Part shown: one piece after another, positions 34,688 to 43,785 of the stretch
How the letters are laid out: each line of letters begins with the position of its first letter
Numbering within the stretch: the first letter of the stretch is position 1
Assembly: GCF_036245645.1 (NCBI RefSeq)
Contig: NZ_BTPE01000010.1
Coordinates: 62,001 to 126,000 of the forward strand
Origin: Algoriphagus taiwanensis
GTDB lineage: Bacteria > Bacteroidota > Bacteroidia > Cytophagales > Cyclobacteriaceae
DNA: 64,000 bases
Direction: 5' to 3'
The notes under the pieces: generated by a model
Seen by the model: only the letters and a program-made list of their open reading frames with translations
The model's database searches: none
Told to the model about the DNA's origin: nothing
Made by a program: the position numbers and the translations under genes

Positions 34688-35719
34688 ATGAAAAAAAGCA
34701 TCGATATCATTTTAGATGGAGACGAGGACTTGTTTACCCGGCTTTTCTCCTACTCAGAGGGACTCCAAAACTCCAATTTGACGACTCTTCAGACTTTCAT
34801 GGCTCACTTTTTCAACCAAACCCTGGAAAGAGACGGCTATTTTGGCGCATGGGCTATGGTGTGGAAGATCGGAGACCAATTCAATCTGAAGCTTTCCAGT
34901 CCCCATCATGATTTGAGAGTGTATTGCGAAAAGATTCCTGCCTTTTTGGAAGCTGGCAAATTGGGACTGCAAATCTATGAGCAAAATGAAGCTGCCATCC
35001 AAAAGGTCATCCAAGACACCGGTAAGGAAATGCGCTTTATTTTACCCTGGGGCCTTTCTCTGGCCAGACCAAGATCAATCCAATTACTGCATTTCCCGCC
35101 GATTGAGACCTTCGTCTACTTGGACTATCTCTTTTCTCCTACCAATCGCCGCTGGGAAAATCTTTTGGGCTACAATCGATTTTCCCGAACCCGTTTTTCA
35201 CTGTTAGAAAGCATCGTGGATTTTGTACCCCTTGGGGCACCGGGTGGAGACAATGAGGGAATCGATCACTTCAACGGCACTTTTGCAGATTACGTCAGAA
35301 AAATGCTGAATGCCCGGCTTTCTGATTTGGGCAACGGAGTGACTCAGCCAGTGGTAGGCTATGGTGGACCGGTCATGGAATGGCTGCAGCAGACGTTTCC
35401 TGATCGGGTTAAGGGAACATTAAACCCCCTCTCTCTGATCTACCTGAACCTTAAAGAAGGAAAATCCTGCACCACCCCCGTCCTTTGTGCCAACCACCCG
35501 AGCAAGTACTTGTACTATGCTGACAAGCCTGACAGCCCTGAAAAGAGACAAATCCTGGTACAGGACCTAGTGGCAGCCGGTTGGCAAGCACATATGGCAA
35601 GATACCCTTTCCAAAACCCTGAGGCCCTGCTTCAAAACCTGATTAATTTCTGGACGGACAATCCAAGATTGAAAAAAATCATGGTTCAGGAAGACCAAGA
35701 GTACAGCTTCAACCCCTAA
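34688..35719 (+). CDS. Protein of unknown function, first gene of the glutathione/DNase II cluster
   Basis: 343 residues, no signal peptide and no membrane segment, so probably cytoplasmic. I recognise no family. Features are an acidic start (IILDGDEDLFTRLF), an aromatic-rich centre (LLHFPPIETFVYLDYLFSP, RWENLLGYNRFSRTRF), a Gly-rich turn (VPLGAPGGDNEGIDHFNG) and one cysteine pair in GKSCTTPVLCANHPSKYL. It is 3 bp ahead of the gamma-glutamylcyclotransferase-like gene, so the two are surely co-transcribed. A role with the downstream enzymes is likely but undefined. Confidence 0.72.
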   Translation: MKKSIDIILDGDEDLFTRLFSYSEGLQNSNLTTLQTFMAHFFNQTLERDGYFGAWAMVWKIGDQFNLKLSSPHHDLRVYCEKIPAFLEAGKLGLQIYEQNEAAIQKVIQDTGKEMRFILPWGLSLARPRSIQLLHFPPIETFVYLDYLFSPTNRRWENLLGYNRFSRTRFSLLESIVDFVPLGAPGGDNEGIDHFNGTFADYVRKMLNARLSDLGNGVTQPVVGYGGPVMEWLQQTFPDRVKGTLNPLSLIYLNLKEGKSCTTPVLCANHPSKYLYYADKPDSPEKRQILVQDLVAAGWQAHMARYPFQNPEALLQNLINFWTDNPRLKKIMVQEDQEYSFNP

Positions 35720-35722
35720 AGA

Positions 35723-36523
35723 ATGTTCAACTATTTTGGATATGGCTCGAATCTCAATCTGATTTCCCTTCGTGCCAAAGGGGTCACGCCCCTTTATACC
35801 CAAAAAGCAATATTGAAAGGATGGAAACTGGATTTCAGCGTACAGCATTGGTTTGAGCATGAGGGAGGAATGGGAAATATCCGGCCTACCGGAAACCCCG
35901 GCGATCAGGTGGAAGGCAACTTTTACTCCTGCCCAGATAGCCAATTGAAACAGTTGGATCAATTGGAAGCCTATGGAATCGGCTATGATCGGGTAGAAGT
36001 CGAAGTCCAAACCAAATCCGGATTGGCCAAAGCCTGGGCCTACGTGGGCCTCCCGGCCTTTGTCAAGCCAGGACTCCTTCCTACCCGACGGTATTTAAAT
36101 CTCATTCTGCATGGAGCCCGCACGGCAGGATTAAGCGAAAAGTATATCAAAAAACTGGAAGGCCAGCAGATTCTTCTCTCCCCTGATTTTCCTGTATTCA
36201 AGGCTCCTGAGGGTGATTTCCCCAGCTGGGATGAAAAAACATTAAGCGATCATCCCATGCTCACCGGACTCTGCGGAGAAGTTTTTGATATGAGTAAGGC
36301 TAGGTGGGAGCTGCATTCCTTATGGCCCATCTTCGGGGGAAAAGACATGACCCTATTCCACATCAAACGACACGATTCCAGTACCGGAGAAGAAACCTTT
36401 TCAGACTTCCTTTCAGGAGACATTTCTGATGGAGCTAAAAAATACCTCAACACCTATTTACATGCCTACGGGAAAGAATTTACCTACGCCGGGAAACTTA
36501 ACTATGATTCCCATCCCAAATGA
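35723..36523 (+). CDS. Gamma-glutamylcyclotransferase-like protein
   Basis: 266 residues. The N-terminal 130 residues match the GGCT/AIG2-like fold: MFNYFGYGSNLN with the substrate-binding YGSN loop, and LDQLEAYGIGYDRVEVEV, where Glu82 is the expected catalytic acid. Then comes AWAYVG and PTRRYLNLILHGARTAGLS. The C-terminal 120 residues are an extension I cannot place. The family cyclises gamma-glutamyl groups to 5-oxoproline, releasing the attached amino acid or peptide. In a cluster with gshA and gshB, breakdown of glutathione or a gamma-glutamyl peptide is the natural guess. It lies 3 bp after the preceding gene. Confidence 0.82.
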   Translation: MFNYFGYGSNLNLISLRAKGVTPLYTQKAILKGWKLDFSVQHWFEHEGGMGNIRPTGNPGDQVEGNFYSCPDSQLKQLDQLEAYGIGYDRVEVEVQTKSGLAKAWAYVGLPAFVKPGLLPTRRYLNLILHGARTAGLSEKYIKKLEGQQILLSPDFPVFKAPEGDFPSWDEKTLSDHPMLTGLCGEVFDMSKARWELHSLWPIFGGKDMTLFHIKRHDSSTGEETFSDFLSGDISDGAKKYLNTYLHAYGKEFTYAGKLNYDSHPK

Positions 36524-36577
36524 ATTTAACTTTTAAGATTGTAAACTTATTTCTACCTTATCATACCCATATATCTT

Positions 36578-37294
36578 ATGAAAAATTACCACCCAGCCAT
36601 GCCCCATGGGCCAATCAAAGAAGTGCTGCCAGACGTCTTCTTTGTGATGGGCACCATGAAAAATGAGTTTTTCGGTTCGATGTGGCAGTTTAGCCGCAAC
36701 ATGACCGTGGTCCGAGAAAACGGAAACCTCACCCTGATCAATACCGTCAGGCTTGGAGAAGAAGGCTTGAAAGAGCTCGAAAGTTTGGGAAAAGTAACCC
36801 ATGTCGTCCGGATTGGCGATATGCATGGAGTAGACGATCCCTTCTACGTGGATCGATATGGAGCCGAATTCTGGGCCATGCCCGGAATGAGAGTACAAGA
36901 AGGGCTCAAAGTTGATCACGAGTTGGTTGAAGGGGGACCACTTCCTCTCAAGGATGCTTCCCTTTTCGTATTTCGCACTTCCAAAAGACCTGAGTCCATC
37001 ATTCGTCTGGACCGGGAAGGGGGAATCATGATCGCCTGCGATTCCCTGCAAAACTGGGTCGAACCCGACGAGTTTTTTGACGAAAGCACTATACCCACTA
37101 TGGAGGAAATCGGTTTCTTTAAATCCGGCAATTTAGGATTGGCTTGGATGCAGGAATGCCAGCCCCAGGCCGAAGACTTTGTCAGACTAAAAGAAATCCC
37201 ATTTGAACATGCCTTGTGCGGTCATGGGTATCCCTTCATTGGGGAGGCTACCAAGACCTATCATGAGACTTTCAACCGGTTTTTCAATATTTAA
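36578..37294 (+). CDS. Degenerate metallo-beta-lactamase-fold-like protein
   Basis: 238 residues, no signal peptide. The strand pattern resembles DUF4336/MBL-fold proteins: VLPDVFFVMGTM, MTVVRENGNLTLINTVRLGE, KVTHVVRIGDMHGVDDPFYV, then IRLDREGGIMIACDSLQNWV and a late HALCGHGYPFIG. The canonical HxHxDH zinc motif is replaced by IGDMHGVDD. It may therefore bind metal differently or be non-catalytic. It lies 54 bp after the GGCT-like gene and 3 bp before the kinase/cyclase gene, placing it inside the operon. The fold assignment is by eye and tentative. Confidence 0.65.
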   Translation: MKNYHPAMPHGPIKEVLPDVFFVMGTMKNEFFGSMWQFSRNMTVVRENGNLTLINTVRLGEEGLKELESLGKVTHVVRIGDMHGVDDPFYVDRYGAEFWAMPGMRVQEGLKVDHELVEGGPLPLKDASLFVFRTSKRPESIIRLDREGGIMIACDSLQNWVEPDEFFDESTIPTMEEIGFFKSGNLGLAWMQECQPQAEDFVRLKEIPFEHALCGHGYPFIGEATKTYHETFNRFFNI

Positions 37295-37297
37295 ACA

Positions 37298-40200
37298 GTG
37301 AAATCCAAGCTCGATACCCCCTACAAAGACAAACTGCCAGGCTATGTCGAGCTGAGGATACTCTGTGAATCCTATCCGCATATTCTCTTTATAGGGAAAA
37401 GGGAAAAAGACGGGAAAAGTGTGGTCCTCAAGACCCTTATCGAAAAATATCCAAAGAAAGAACAGGTTGCGGGTATCACCAGAGAATTCCAAATGGTGAG
37501 CAAGTTGCCGATAAATGGAGTCATAAAAGTCTTTGATTTCATCAATCACAGCAATGGAAATCTCGCCATTGAGATGGAGCATTTCGGACTTTCGCTCGAG
37601 GATTACCGAAATACCCTACCGGGCAAAAAAATTCCAATCGGCAATCTTCTGAAAATCGCCATGGAATTGACCGAAATCCTTGGAAGAATCCATGAAAAGG
37701 GAATCGTCCATAAAGATCTGGTGCCCAGAAATGTCCTGATTGACCCTCAGACCTTAAGTCTGAGGGTAATTGATTTTAGTGCGTCGAGCGAGTTGAGCAG
37801 GGAGCATCAGGAATTTTCATTCCCCAACAGTATTGCAGGCTCTCTTCCGTACATTTCTCCGGAGCAGACAGGCCGGATGAACCGGGATATCGATTACCGA
37901 ACGGACTACTACACTCTTGGAATGTCTTTGTTTGAAATGGCAACCGGACAGCTCCCCTTCCAAGCCCAAGACCCTTTGGAGTGGGTACATTGCCACATCA
38001 GTAAAAAGCCCCCTACTCTCCGGGAAATTAATTCGGAATTTCCTCAGTCTTTTTCGGACATCATTGCCAAGCTGATCTCAAAAAACGCCGAAGACCGCTA
38101 TCAGAGCAGTTTGGGATTGATTAAAGACTTCGAAAAAGTAAGCGAAATCCTCAACTCGGGGAATTTAGAACAGGAAATCCCTCTTGGAATTGAGGATGTT
38201 TCGGGTCGATTTCAGATCCCACAGCGACTCTACGGGCGGGATAAGGAAATCCAAAAACTGGAAACCTACTTCGAAAAGACCAGCCATGGCTCGGTGGAAT
38301 TTTGCCTCGTGGCAGGGTACTCGGGTGTAGGCAAATCTGCACTGGTCCATGAATTCGGAAGAACAGTGGTCCGCAAAAAAGGCTTTCTCATTCATGGTAA
38401 ATTCGAGCAGTTTCGACAAAACAACGCCTATTCTGCTCTGGCCAGTGCTTTCAAAGATCTCATCCGTCAGATTCTTGGCGAGCCCAAAGCTAGTCTGGAC
38501 CGATGGAATCAAAAGCTCAACAAAGCCTTGGATCAGCACGGACAGCTGATTGTCGATCTGATCCCGGAGCTGGAACTGATCATCGGCAAGCAGCCCCTAG
38601 TGCAGGGCTTATCCCCTTCCGAAGCACAGAATCGATTTTTCATCACTTTTCTCAACTTCGTCAAGGTCTTTTCCCAAAAGAAACACCCCCTCGTCATCTT
38701 CATGGATGACTTGCAGTGGAGTGATATCCCGACTCTAAACCTGATCAGCAGATTAGTCAGCAGTCAGGAGATGGGCTACCTGATGCTGATCGGTGCTTAC
38801 CGAGACAATGCAGTAGACAAAGCCCATGCGCTGACCATCACCATGGAGGAAATCCGAAAAAAGCGGATGGTAGAGACCATGCTGCTTAATCCTCTCGATC
38901 AAAAAGAAATCAGCAAAATCATTGAAGACACCCTGCTTTGTCCCGAGGAGTCAGCCCAATCCCTGGGAAAGGTTCTCTTTGATAAAACAGGGGGAAATCC
39001 ATTTTATTCCACCGAGGTACTCAAGGATCTCTACGAGCAAAAAATCATCTTCTTTGATCTTCAAAAAAGGACGTGGGTCTGGGATCAAAAGAAACTGGAA
39101 AATGTCAGTCACAGCGAAAATGTGGTGGGTTTTTTGGTCAAAAGTCAATATCGACTCCCCGAAAGCACCCAACTTGCGCTTCAACTTGCCGCCTGCATAG
39201 GCGCTACCTTTGACTTGCAGACCCTCTCTGTGATCAACAAAAGCAGCATGGAAAAGACAGCTGCTGACCTTTACGAAGCGCTGAAGGCGAATATGATCAT
39301 TCCCCTGCATGATAGCTACAGACTGGTAGGGCTTAGCTATTCTCAAGGGACCCAATCCTATTTCAACCCCGAGGAAACCGATGCTCAGCACATCAATCCG
39401 GTCTATAAATTCCAGCATGACCGGGTGCAGCAGGCGGCTTATTCCATGATCCCCGAAGGCAATAAAAAGCAGCTGCATCTATCCATCGGCCGGCTGATGC
39501 TCCGCTTTATTTCCAAAGAAAACTTGTCCGACCTCCTGTTTGATGTGGTGGAACATCTGAATCAGGGGAGATCGCTTATAAAAGATAAGGAAGAAAAGAA
39601 GGAACTGGCCCTCCTTAATTTGGAGGCCGGAATAAGAGCCAAAGCATCTTCTGCCTATGCCTCGGCACTGCAATACCTTCAGATTAGTGTTGACCTATTG
39701 GACGCCAAAACTTGGGAAAGTGATTACGAACTGATGTGGTCTTTGGGCGAGGAAATCCAGAGCTGCTATTATTTGACAGGAGATCAGGAAAATGCAGAGG
39801 AATGGTCAGCACTGATGCTTACCCATGCCAAGACCCTAATGCAAAAAGGTCTGGTCCTGGCCACCCGAACCCGGCAGTATGCCACCACCGGCAGAATGCA
39901 GGAATCCATTCAGGCCGCTTATCAAGGATTGGAGATTTTGGGCTACCATTTTGCAAAAAATCCCAGCCAAGAAGACCTTGACCAAGAAATCGCAAATGTA
40001 GAAATCAACCGTGCTGGCAGAGAAGTGGCTTCCCTGATCGATCAACCCGAGATGACTGATGAGCGAGCCAAGATTGCCAGTCAACTCTTGATGGAGATTT
40101 TTGCGGCGGCTTTTCTTTCCGGCACTGGAAGGACCTTCCCATATCTGGTCCTCAAGTCAGTGAATTTTGCACTTTCCTACGGCAAAAGTCCGGAATCGGC

Positions 40201-42712
40201 TTTCTCCTACGCCGCATATGGGATGATACTTTGCGGATATTTTGAAAACACCTCCGAGGGGTATCAATATGGAAAACTGGGTGTGGAAATGATCGAGCGC
40301 TATGGCGACATCTCCATGAAGTCAAGGATTCTCTACGTGTACACCATGTTTGTGCACCACTGGAGTAACCACTGGTCCACCATGACCCCTTGGTTTAGAA
40401 AAGGAATTGAAACGGGATACCAATCCGGAGACCTGCTTTACCTAGCCTATTCAGCTCAAGACTGTATTATTTGGGACCCAAAGCTTGACCTGGAAACGGC
40501 CATTTCGGAGCACCGAAAACTCCTGAAAATCGTCGCAGACTGCGATTACATGGACTCTTTGGATTCAGGTACACTTTTTCTCCAAATGCTGAAAAACTTT
40601 GCCGGCCTCACGGAAGAGAAGTTCTCGCTTTCCTCCAAATATTTTGATGAGGAGATCTGTCTGGAAGGGATGGCTGAGCGGCACTTCATGACAGGTATAG
40701 CGAATTACCACATTTACAAAGCAGAAATCCACCTCCTCTACAACGACGCCAAAGGGGCTCTTCCTCATATTTTGAAACAGGAAAAACTCATGGCATCAGT
40801 CATGTCCTTACCTCAGCTGGTGCGGTTTCATATCGTAGCATTTCTGGTGAGAAGTCTTCTCTTGCCAGAAATTACAGAAGAGGAAAGAGCCGTCTACCTG
40901 GAGCATATGCAAAACAACTTTGCCAAAATGGCTCACTGGGCAGAACAGTGTGAGGAAAATTTTGAGCATCTGAGATTGCTCATGGAAGCAGAATTGGCCG
41001 GGCATTTCGGGAAAATGAAAGAAGCCTTGGGTCACTATGAGGCAGCAGTTCAAATGGCCCAAAAACATGGTTTTATCCGGGATGAAGGCATTATTCAGGA
41101 GAAAACAGCTCAGTATCTGATCCGGCAGGGCTTAGAAAAAGCCGCCGAAGGCTATCTGAAAGCTGCTCACTACCTTTTCTACCGATGGGGAGCCCATCGA
41201 AAAACTGAAGATATGCTGGAAACCTACCCTCAGGTTTTCGAAAGTTCGGTTTCTTCCAAATCAAAAACCTTAACCCAAACCCTGCCTTCAGCGACTAGAT
41301 TATCCGACGATTTCAGTAATCAGCTTTTGGATATTTCTTCGGTTATCCGTGCTTCTCAGGTGATATCGGGAGAGTTGGTTCTGGAAAAACTGCTCAAGGC
41401 CACGCTTCAGATTCTCCTTCAAAATGCAGGTGCTCAGCATGGCTATCTGATTGAAAAGAGAGACGGACACTTCTCCATTCAGGCCAGCAATGGGGAAGAT
41501 TTGGGTGAAAAGAAAGACCTGGTTTTCTCTGACTCAGAGGACATTGACTTTTTACCAATTTCTCTGATCAATACAGCCATCCGTACCAATACTCCTATCG
41601 TGATAGCCAATGCGACGGAGCTTAATCCCTATTCCCAAGACCCTTATCTGATCAAAGCCAAACCCCTTTCTTTGATGTGTGTACCTCTTTCGATACACCG
41701 TCAGTGGAAAGTGGCTATTTATCTGGAAAACAACCTGACTCACAGTGCATTCACAGAGGAAAGAGTGCAAGTGATCAAGCTTTTGGCTGCTCAGGCTGCA
41801 ATTTCCATAGAGAATGCAAGAATCTACGAAGAGCAGGAAAAGCTACTTCGAGCCCAGCAGCGCTTTGTTCCTGATCAGTTTTTGAGCCATTTGGGCCATA
41901 GTGACATCGCCAAGGTGAAATTGGGTGAATCCGTAGCCATGGAGATGAGTGTGCTTTTCTCGGATATCCGGGACTTTACCCCTCTGGTGGAGCTGCTTTC
42001 CCCTGAGTCAGTCATCCTTTTACTCAATCAATATTTCAGCAAAATCGGCCCGGAAATCATCGATCAAGGAGGCTTTATCGACTCCTTTGCAGGAGATGAA
42101 ATCCTGGCCTTGTTTGCCGTACCTGCGTCTCAGGCAGTGAAGGCGGGCGTAGGAATGGCCAAAGCTCTGATGGAATTCAATAAGGAATCAGAACAGATGG
42201 GAAGACCTCTCCTGAATATGGGAATAGGTATCAATACCGGCCCGCTGGTATTGGGCACCATGGGTGGAGAAAACCGCATGCAGTGTACCGTATTGGGAGA
42301 CACGGTCAATTTGGGCTCAAGAATAGAAAGTCTGACCAAGGTCTACGGATCTCCTTTTCTCATCAGTGAGCAGACCTTCAAGGCCTTATCCAATCCGGAT
42401 GAATTCTCCTGGAGAATGGTGGACCGGGTAGCAGTAAAAGGAAAAGCCAAGGCAGTCAACCTCTACGAAATCCTGGATGCAGAAGAGGAAGATCGAAAAA
42501 AGGCTAAGGAACTTTCATTAGAGCCTCTCAGGAGCGGCATGGAGGCCTATTTCAAAAGAAACTTCCATGAGGCCCTGAGCTATTTCGAAAAAGGGAACGA
42601 AATCGACCCGGAGGACAGGGTATTTCCTATCTTCATATCTCGCTGCCTCAATTATCTGGAGCATCCTCCAGGTAAAGACTGGCAGGGCTATGAGATCCTT
42701 CAGCATAAATAA
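37298..42712 (+). CDS. Giant kinase-like/AAA ATPase/GAF/nucleotide cyclase signalling protein
   Basis: 1804 residues from a GTG start, no membrane segment. Order: a Ser/Thr-kinase-like domain (about 15-285) with the Lys in VVLKTL, catalytic loop HKDLVPRN near 137 and DFS instead of DFG near 157; a large P-loop ATPase (about 310-640) with GYSGVGKSALVHE near 338 and VIFMDDLQWSD near 465; a long TPR-like helical region (about 700-1310); a GAF domain (about 1350-1505); and a class III cyclase domain (about 1545-1720). The cyclase has LFSDIRDFTPL, FIDSFAGDEILALF and GDTVNLGSRIES. Both metal Asp residues and the Asn/Arg pair are present, but the base-selecting Lys (normally FIDKxxGD) is Ser. The kinase lacks a clear glycine loop and the HRDLK lysine. 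It likely senses a signal for the operon. Confidence 0.9.
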   Translation: MKSKLDTPYKDKLPGYVELRILCESYPHILFIGKREKDGKSVVLKTLIEKYPKKEQVAGITREFQMVSKLPINGVIKVFDFINHSNGNLAIEMEHFGLSLEDYRNTLPGKKIPIGNLLKIAMELTEILGRIHEKGIVHKDLVPRNVLIDPQTLSLRVIDFSASSELSREHQEFSFPNSIAGSLPYISPEQTGRMNRDIDYRTDYYTLGMSLFEMATGQLPFQAQDPLEWVHCHISKKPPTLREINSEFPQSFSDIIAKLISKNAEDRYQSSLGLIKDFEKVSEILNSGNLEQEIPLGIEDVSGRFQIPQRLYGRDKEIQKLETYFEKTSHGSVEFCLVAGYSGVGKSALVHEFGRTVVRKKGFLIHGKFEQFRQNNAYSALASAFKDLIRQILGEPKASLDRWNQKLNKALDQHGQLIVDLIPELELIIGKQPLVQGLSPSEAQNRFFITFLNFVKVFSQKKHPLVIFMDDLQWSDIPTLNLISRLVSSQEMGYLMLIGAYRDNAVDKAHALTITMEEIRKKRMVETMLLNPLDQKEISKIIEDTLLCPEESAQSLGKVLFDKTGGNPFYSTEVLKDLYEQKIIFFDLQKRTWVWDQKKLENVSHSENVVGFLVKSQYRLPESTQLALQLAACIGATFDLQTLSVINKSSMEKTAADLYEALKANMIIPLHDSYRLVGLSYSQGTQSYFNPEETDAQHINPVYKFQHDRVQQAAYSMIPEGNKKQLHLSIGRLMLRFISKENLSDLLFDVVEHLNQGRSLIKDKEEKKELALLNLEAGIRAKASSAYASALQYLQISVDLLDAKTWESDYELMWSLGEEIQSCYYLTGDQENAEEWSALMLTHAKTLMQKGLVLATRTRQYATTGRMQESIQAAYQGLEILGYHFAKNPSQEDLDQEIANVEINRAGREVASLIDQPEMTDERAKIASQLLMEIFAAAFLSGTGRTFPYLVLKSVNFALSYGKSPESAFSYAAYGMILCGYFENTSEGYQYGKLGVEMIERYGDISMKSRILYVYTMFVHHWSNHWSTMTPWFRKGIETGYQSGDLLYLAYSAQDCIIWDPKLDLETAISEHRKLLKIVADCDYMDSLDSGTLFLQMLKNFAGLTEEKFSLSSKYFDEEICLEGMAERHFMTGIANYHIYKAEIHLLYNDAKGALPHILKQEKLMASVMSLPQLVRFHIVAFLVRSLLLPEITEEERAVYLEHMQNNFAKMAHWAEQCEENFEHLRLLMEAELAGHFGKMKEALGHYEAAVQMAQKHGFIRDEGIIQEKTAQYLIRQGLEKAAEGYLKAAHYLFYRWGAHRKTEDMLETYPQVFESSVSSKSKTLTQTLPSATRLSDDFSNQLLDISSVIRASQVISGELVLEKLLKATLQILLQNAGAQHGYLIEKRDGHFSIQASNGEDLGEKKDLVFSDSEDIDFLPISLINTAIRTNTPIVIANATELNPYSQDPYLIKAKPLSLMCVPLSIHRQWKVAIYLENNLTHSAFTEERVQVIKLLAAQAAISIENARIYEEQEKLLRAQQRFVPDQFLSHLGHSDIAKVKLGESVAMEMSVLFSDIRDFTPLVELLSPESVILLLNQYFSKIGPEIIDQGGFIDSFAGDEILALFAVPASQAVKAGVGMAKALMEFNKESEQMGRPLLNMGIGINTGPLVLGTMGGENRMQCTVLGDTVNLGSRIESLTKVYGSPFLISEQTFKALSNPDEFSWRMVDRVAVKGKAKAVNLYEILDAEEEDRKKAKELSLEPLRSGMEAYFKRNFHEALSYFEKGNEIDPEDRVFPIFISRCLNYLEHPPGKDWQGYEILQHK

Positions 42713-42816
42713 TGTCTGCTCGACCTGAAGAATCCTGAGGAAATAGATTTTCCAAAATTCCTTTTCACATCAAATCCAGCCCTCGGGTTTGGCATTTTTG
42801 AAATGAATATTGATTT

Positions 42817-43785
42817 ATGAAAAATAAAAAAATGGCGGTGGTCATGGACCCCATCCAATCTCTCAACCCGAAAAAAGACACCAGTCTGGCTTTGATGCTG
42901 GAAGCCCAAAAGCAAGGCTGGGAAGTGTCCTATCTGGAAATGGGAGATCTTTTTTTGAAAAACGGGGAGGCTCTTGGCTTGCTGAGAAGAGTGGAAATCC
43001 TAGACGATCTCAAGGAATGGTTTCGACCAATTTCCACCGCATTGGAGCCGCTTTCCCAACTGGATGTGATCCTGATGCGAAAAGACCCGCCCTTCGATAT
43101 CGAGTATGTGATGGCCACCTACATTCTGGAAAAAGCAGAAGAAGCTGGGGTTTGGGTGATCAATAAGGCCTCCGCCATCCGGGATATGAACGAGAAGCTA
43201 TTTACGGCTTGGTTTCCCCAGTGCTGTCCGCCAAGTCTGATTAGCAGGTCCATTCCTGCTTTGAGGGAATTCCTGGCTGAGCAGGGAAAAATCGTAGTCA
43301 AACCCACCCACAAGATGGGTGGACAGTCTATCTTTTTCCTAGCCCAAGGGGATCCAAATACCCAGGTGATTTTGGAAGAAATCACCCATCGTGGCAGTAC
43401 CTTCATCATGGCTCAGGCCTATATCCCGGATATCAAAACCGGTGGAGATAAGCGGATTATTCTGATTGATGGAGAGCCTATTCCCTACGGGATTGCCCGA
43501 ATTCCCTCAGGGGATGATCATCGGGGCAATCTTGCTGTTGGGGCAAGTGCCAAAGGCTTTGAACTGACCGAGCGAGACCTTTGGATTTGCAATCAGATCG
43601 GCCCCAAGCTCAGGGAGAAAGGAGCTTTTTTCGTAGGAATTGACGTAATCGGTGACTATATGACCGAAATCAACGTGACCAGTCCGACAGGAATCCGGGA
43701 AATTGACCATTTTTTCGGCACCGAGATCCCAAGAAAGTTCTGGGAAAAAGTGGATCAAAAACTTCAAAGCTCAGGTCATGCTTAG
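42817..43785 (+). CDS. gshB: Glutathione synthetase
   Basis: 322 residues, an ATP-grasp ligase that joins glycine to gamma-glutamylcysteine. The proteobacterial GshB pattern is clear: AVVMDPIQSLNPKKDTSLAL, LDVILMRKDPPFDIEYVMAT, VINKASAIRDMNEKLF, GKIVVKPTHKMGGQSIFFL, GGDKRIILIDGEPIPYGIAR and the metal-binding end FFVGIDVIGDYMTEINVTSPTG. There is no signal peptide. It is 104 bp after the kinase/cyclase gene and overlaps the DNase II gene by 8 bp. Such enzymes are unevenly distributed in Bacteroidota, and the neighbours suggest a dedicated use. Confidence 0.93.
   Translation: MKNKKMAVVMDPIQSLNPKKDTSLALMLEAQKQGWEVSYLEMGDLFLKNGEALGLLRRVEILDDLKEWFRPISTALEPLSQLDVILMRKDPPFDIEYVMATYILEKAEEAGVWVINKASAIRDMNEKLFTAWFPQCCPPSLISRSIPALREFLAEQGKIVVKPTHKMGGQSIFFLAQGDPNTQVILEEITHRGSTFIMAQAYIPDIKTGGDKRIILIDGEPIPYGIARIPSGDDHRGNLAVGASAKGFELTERDLWICNQIGPKLREKGAFFVGIDVIGDYMTEINVTSPTGIREIDHFFGTEIPRKFWEKVDQKLQSSGHA

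Noticed and set aside
38503..38709. Possible frameshifted frame inside the kinase/cyclase gene
   Set aside because: The main frame is continuous across the region with intact ATPase motifs, so the other frame is a shadow.
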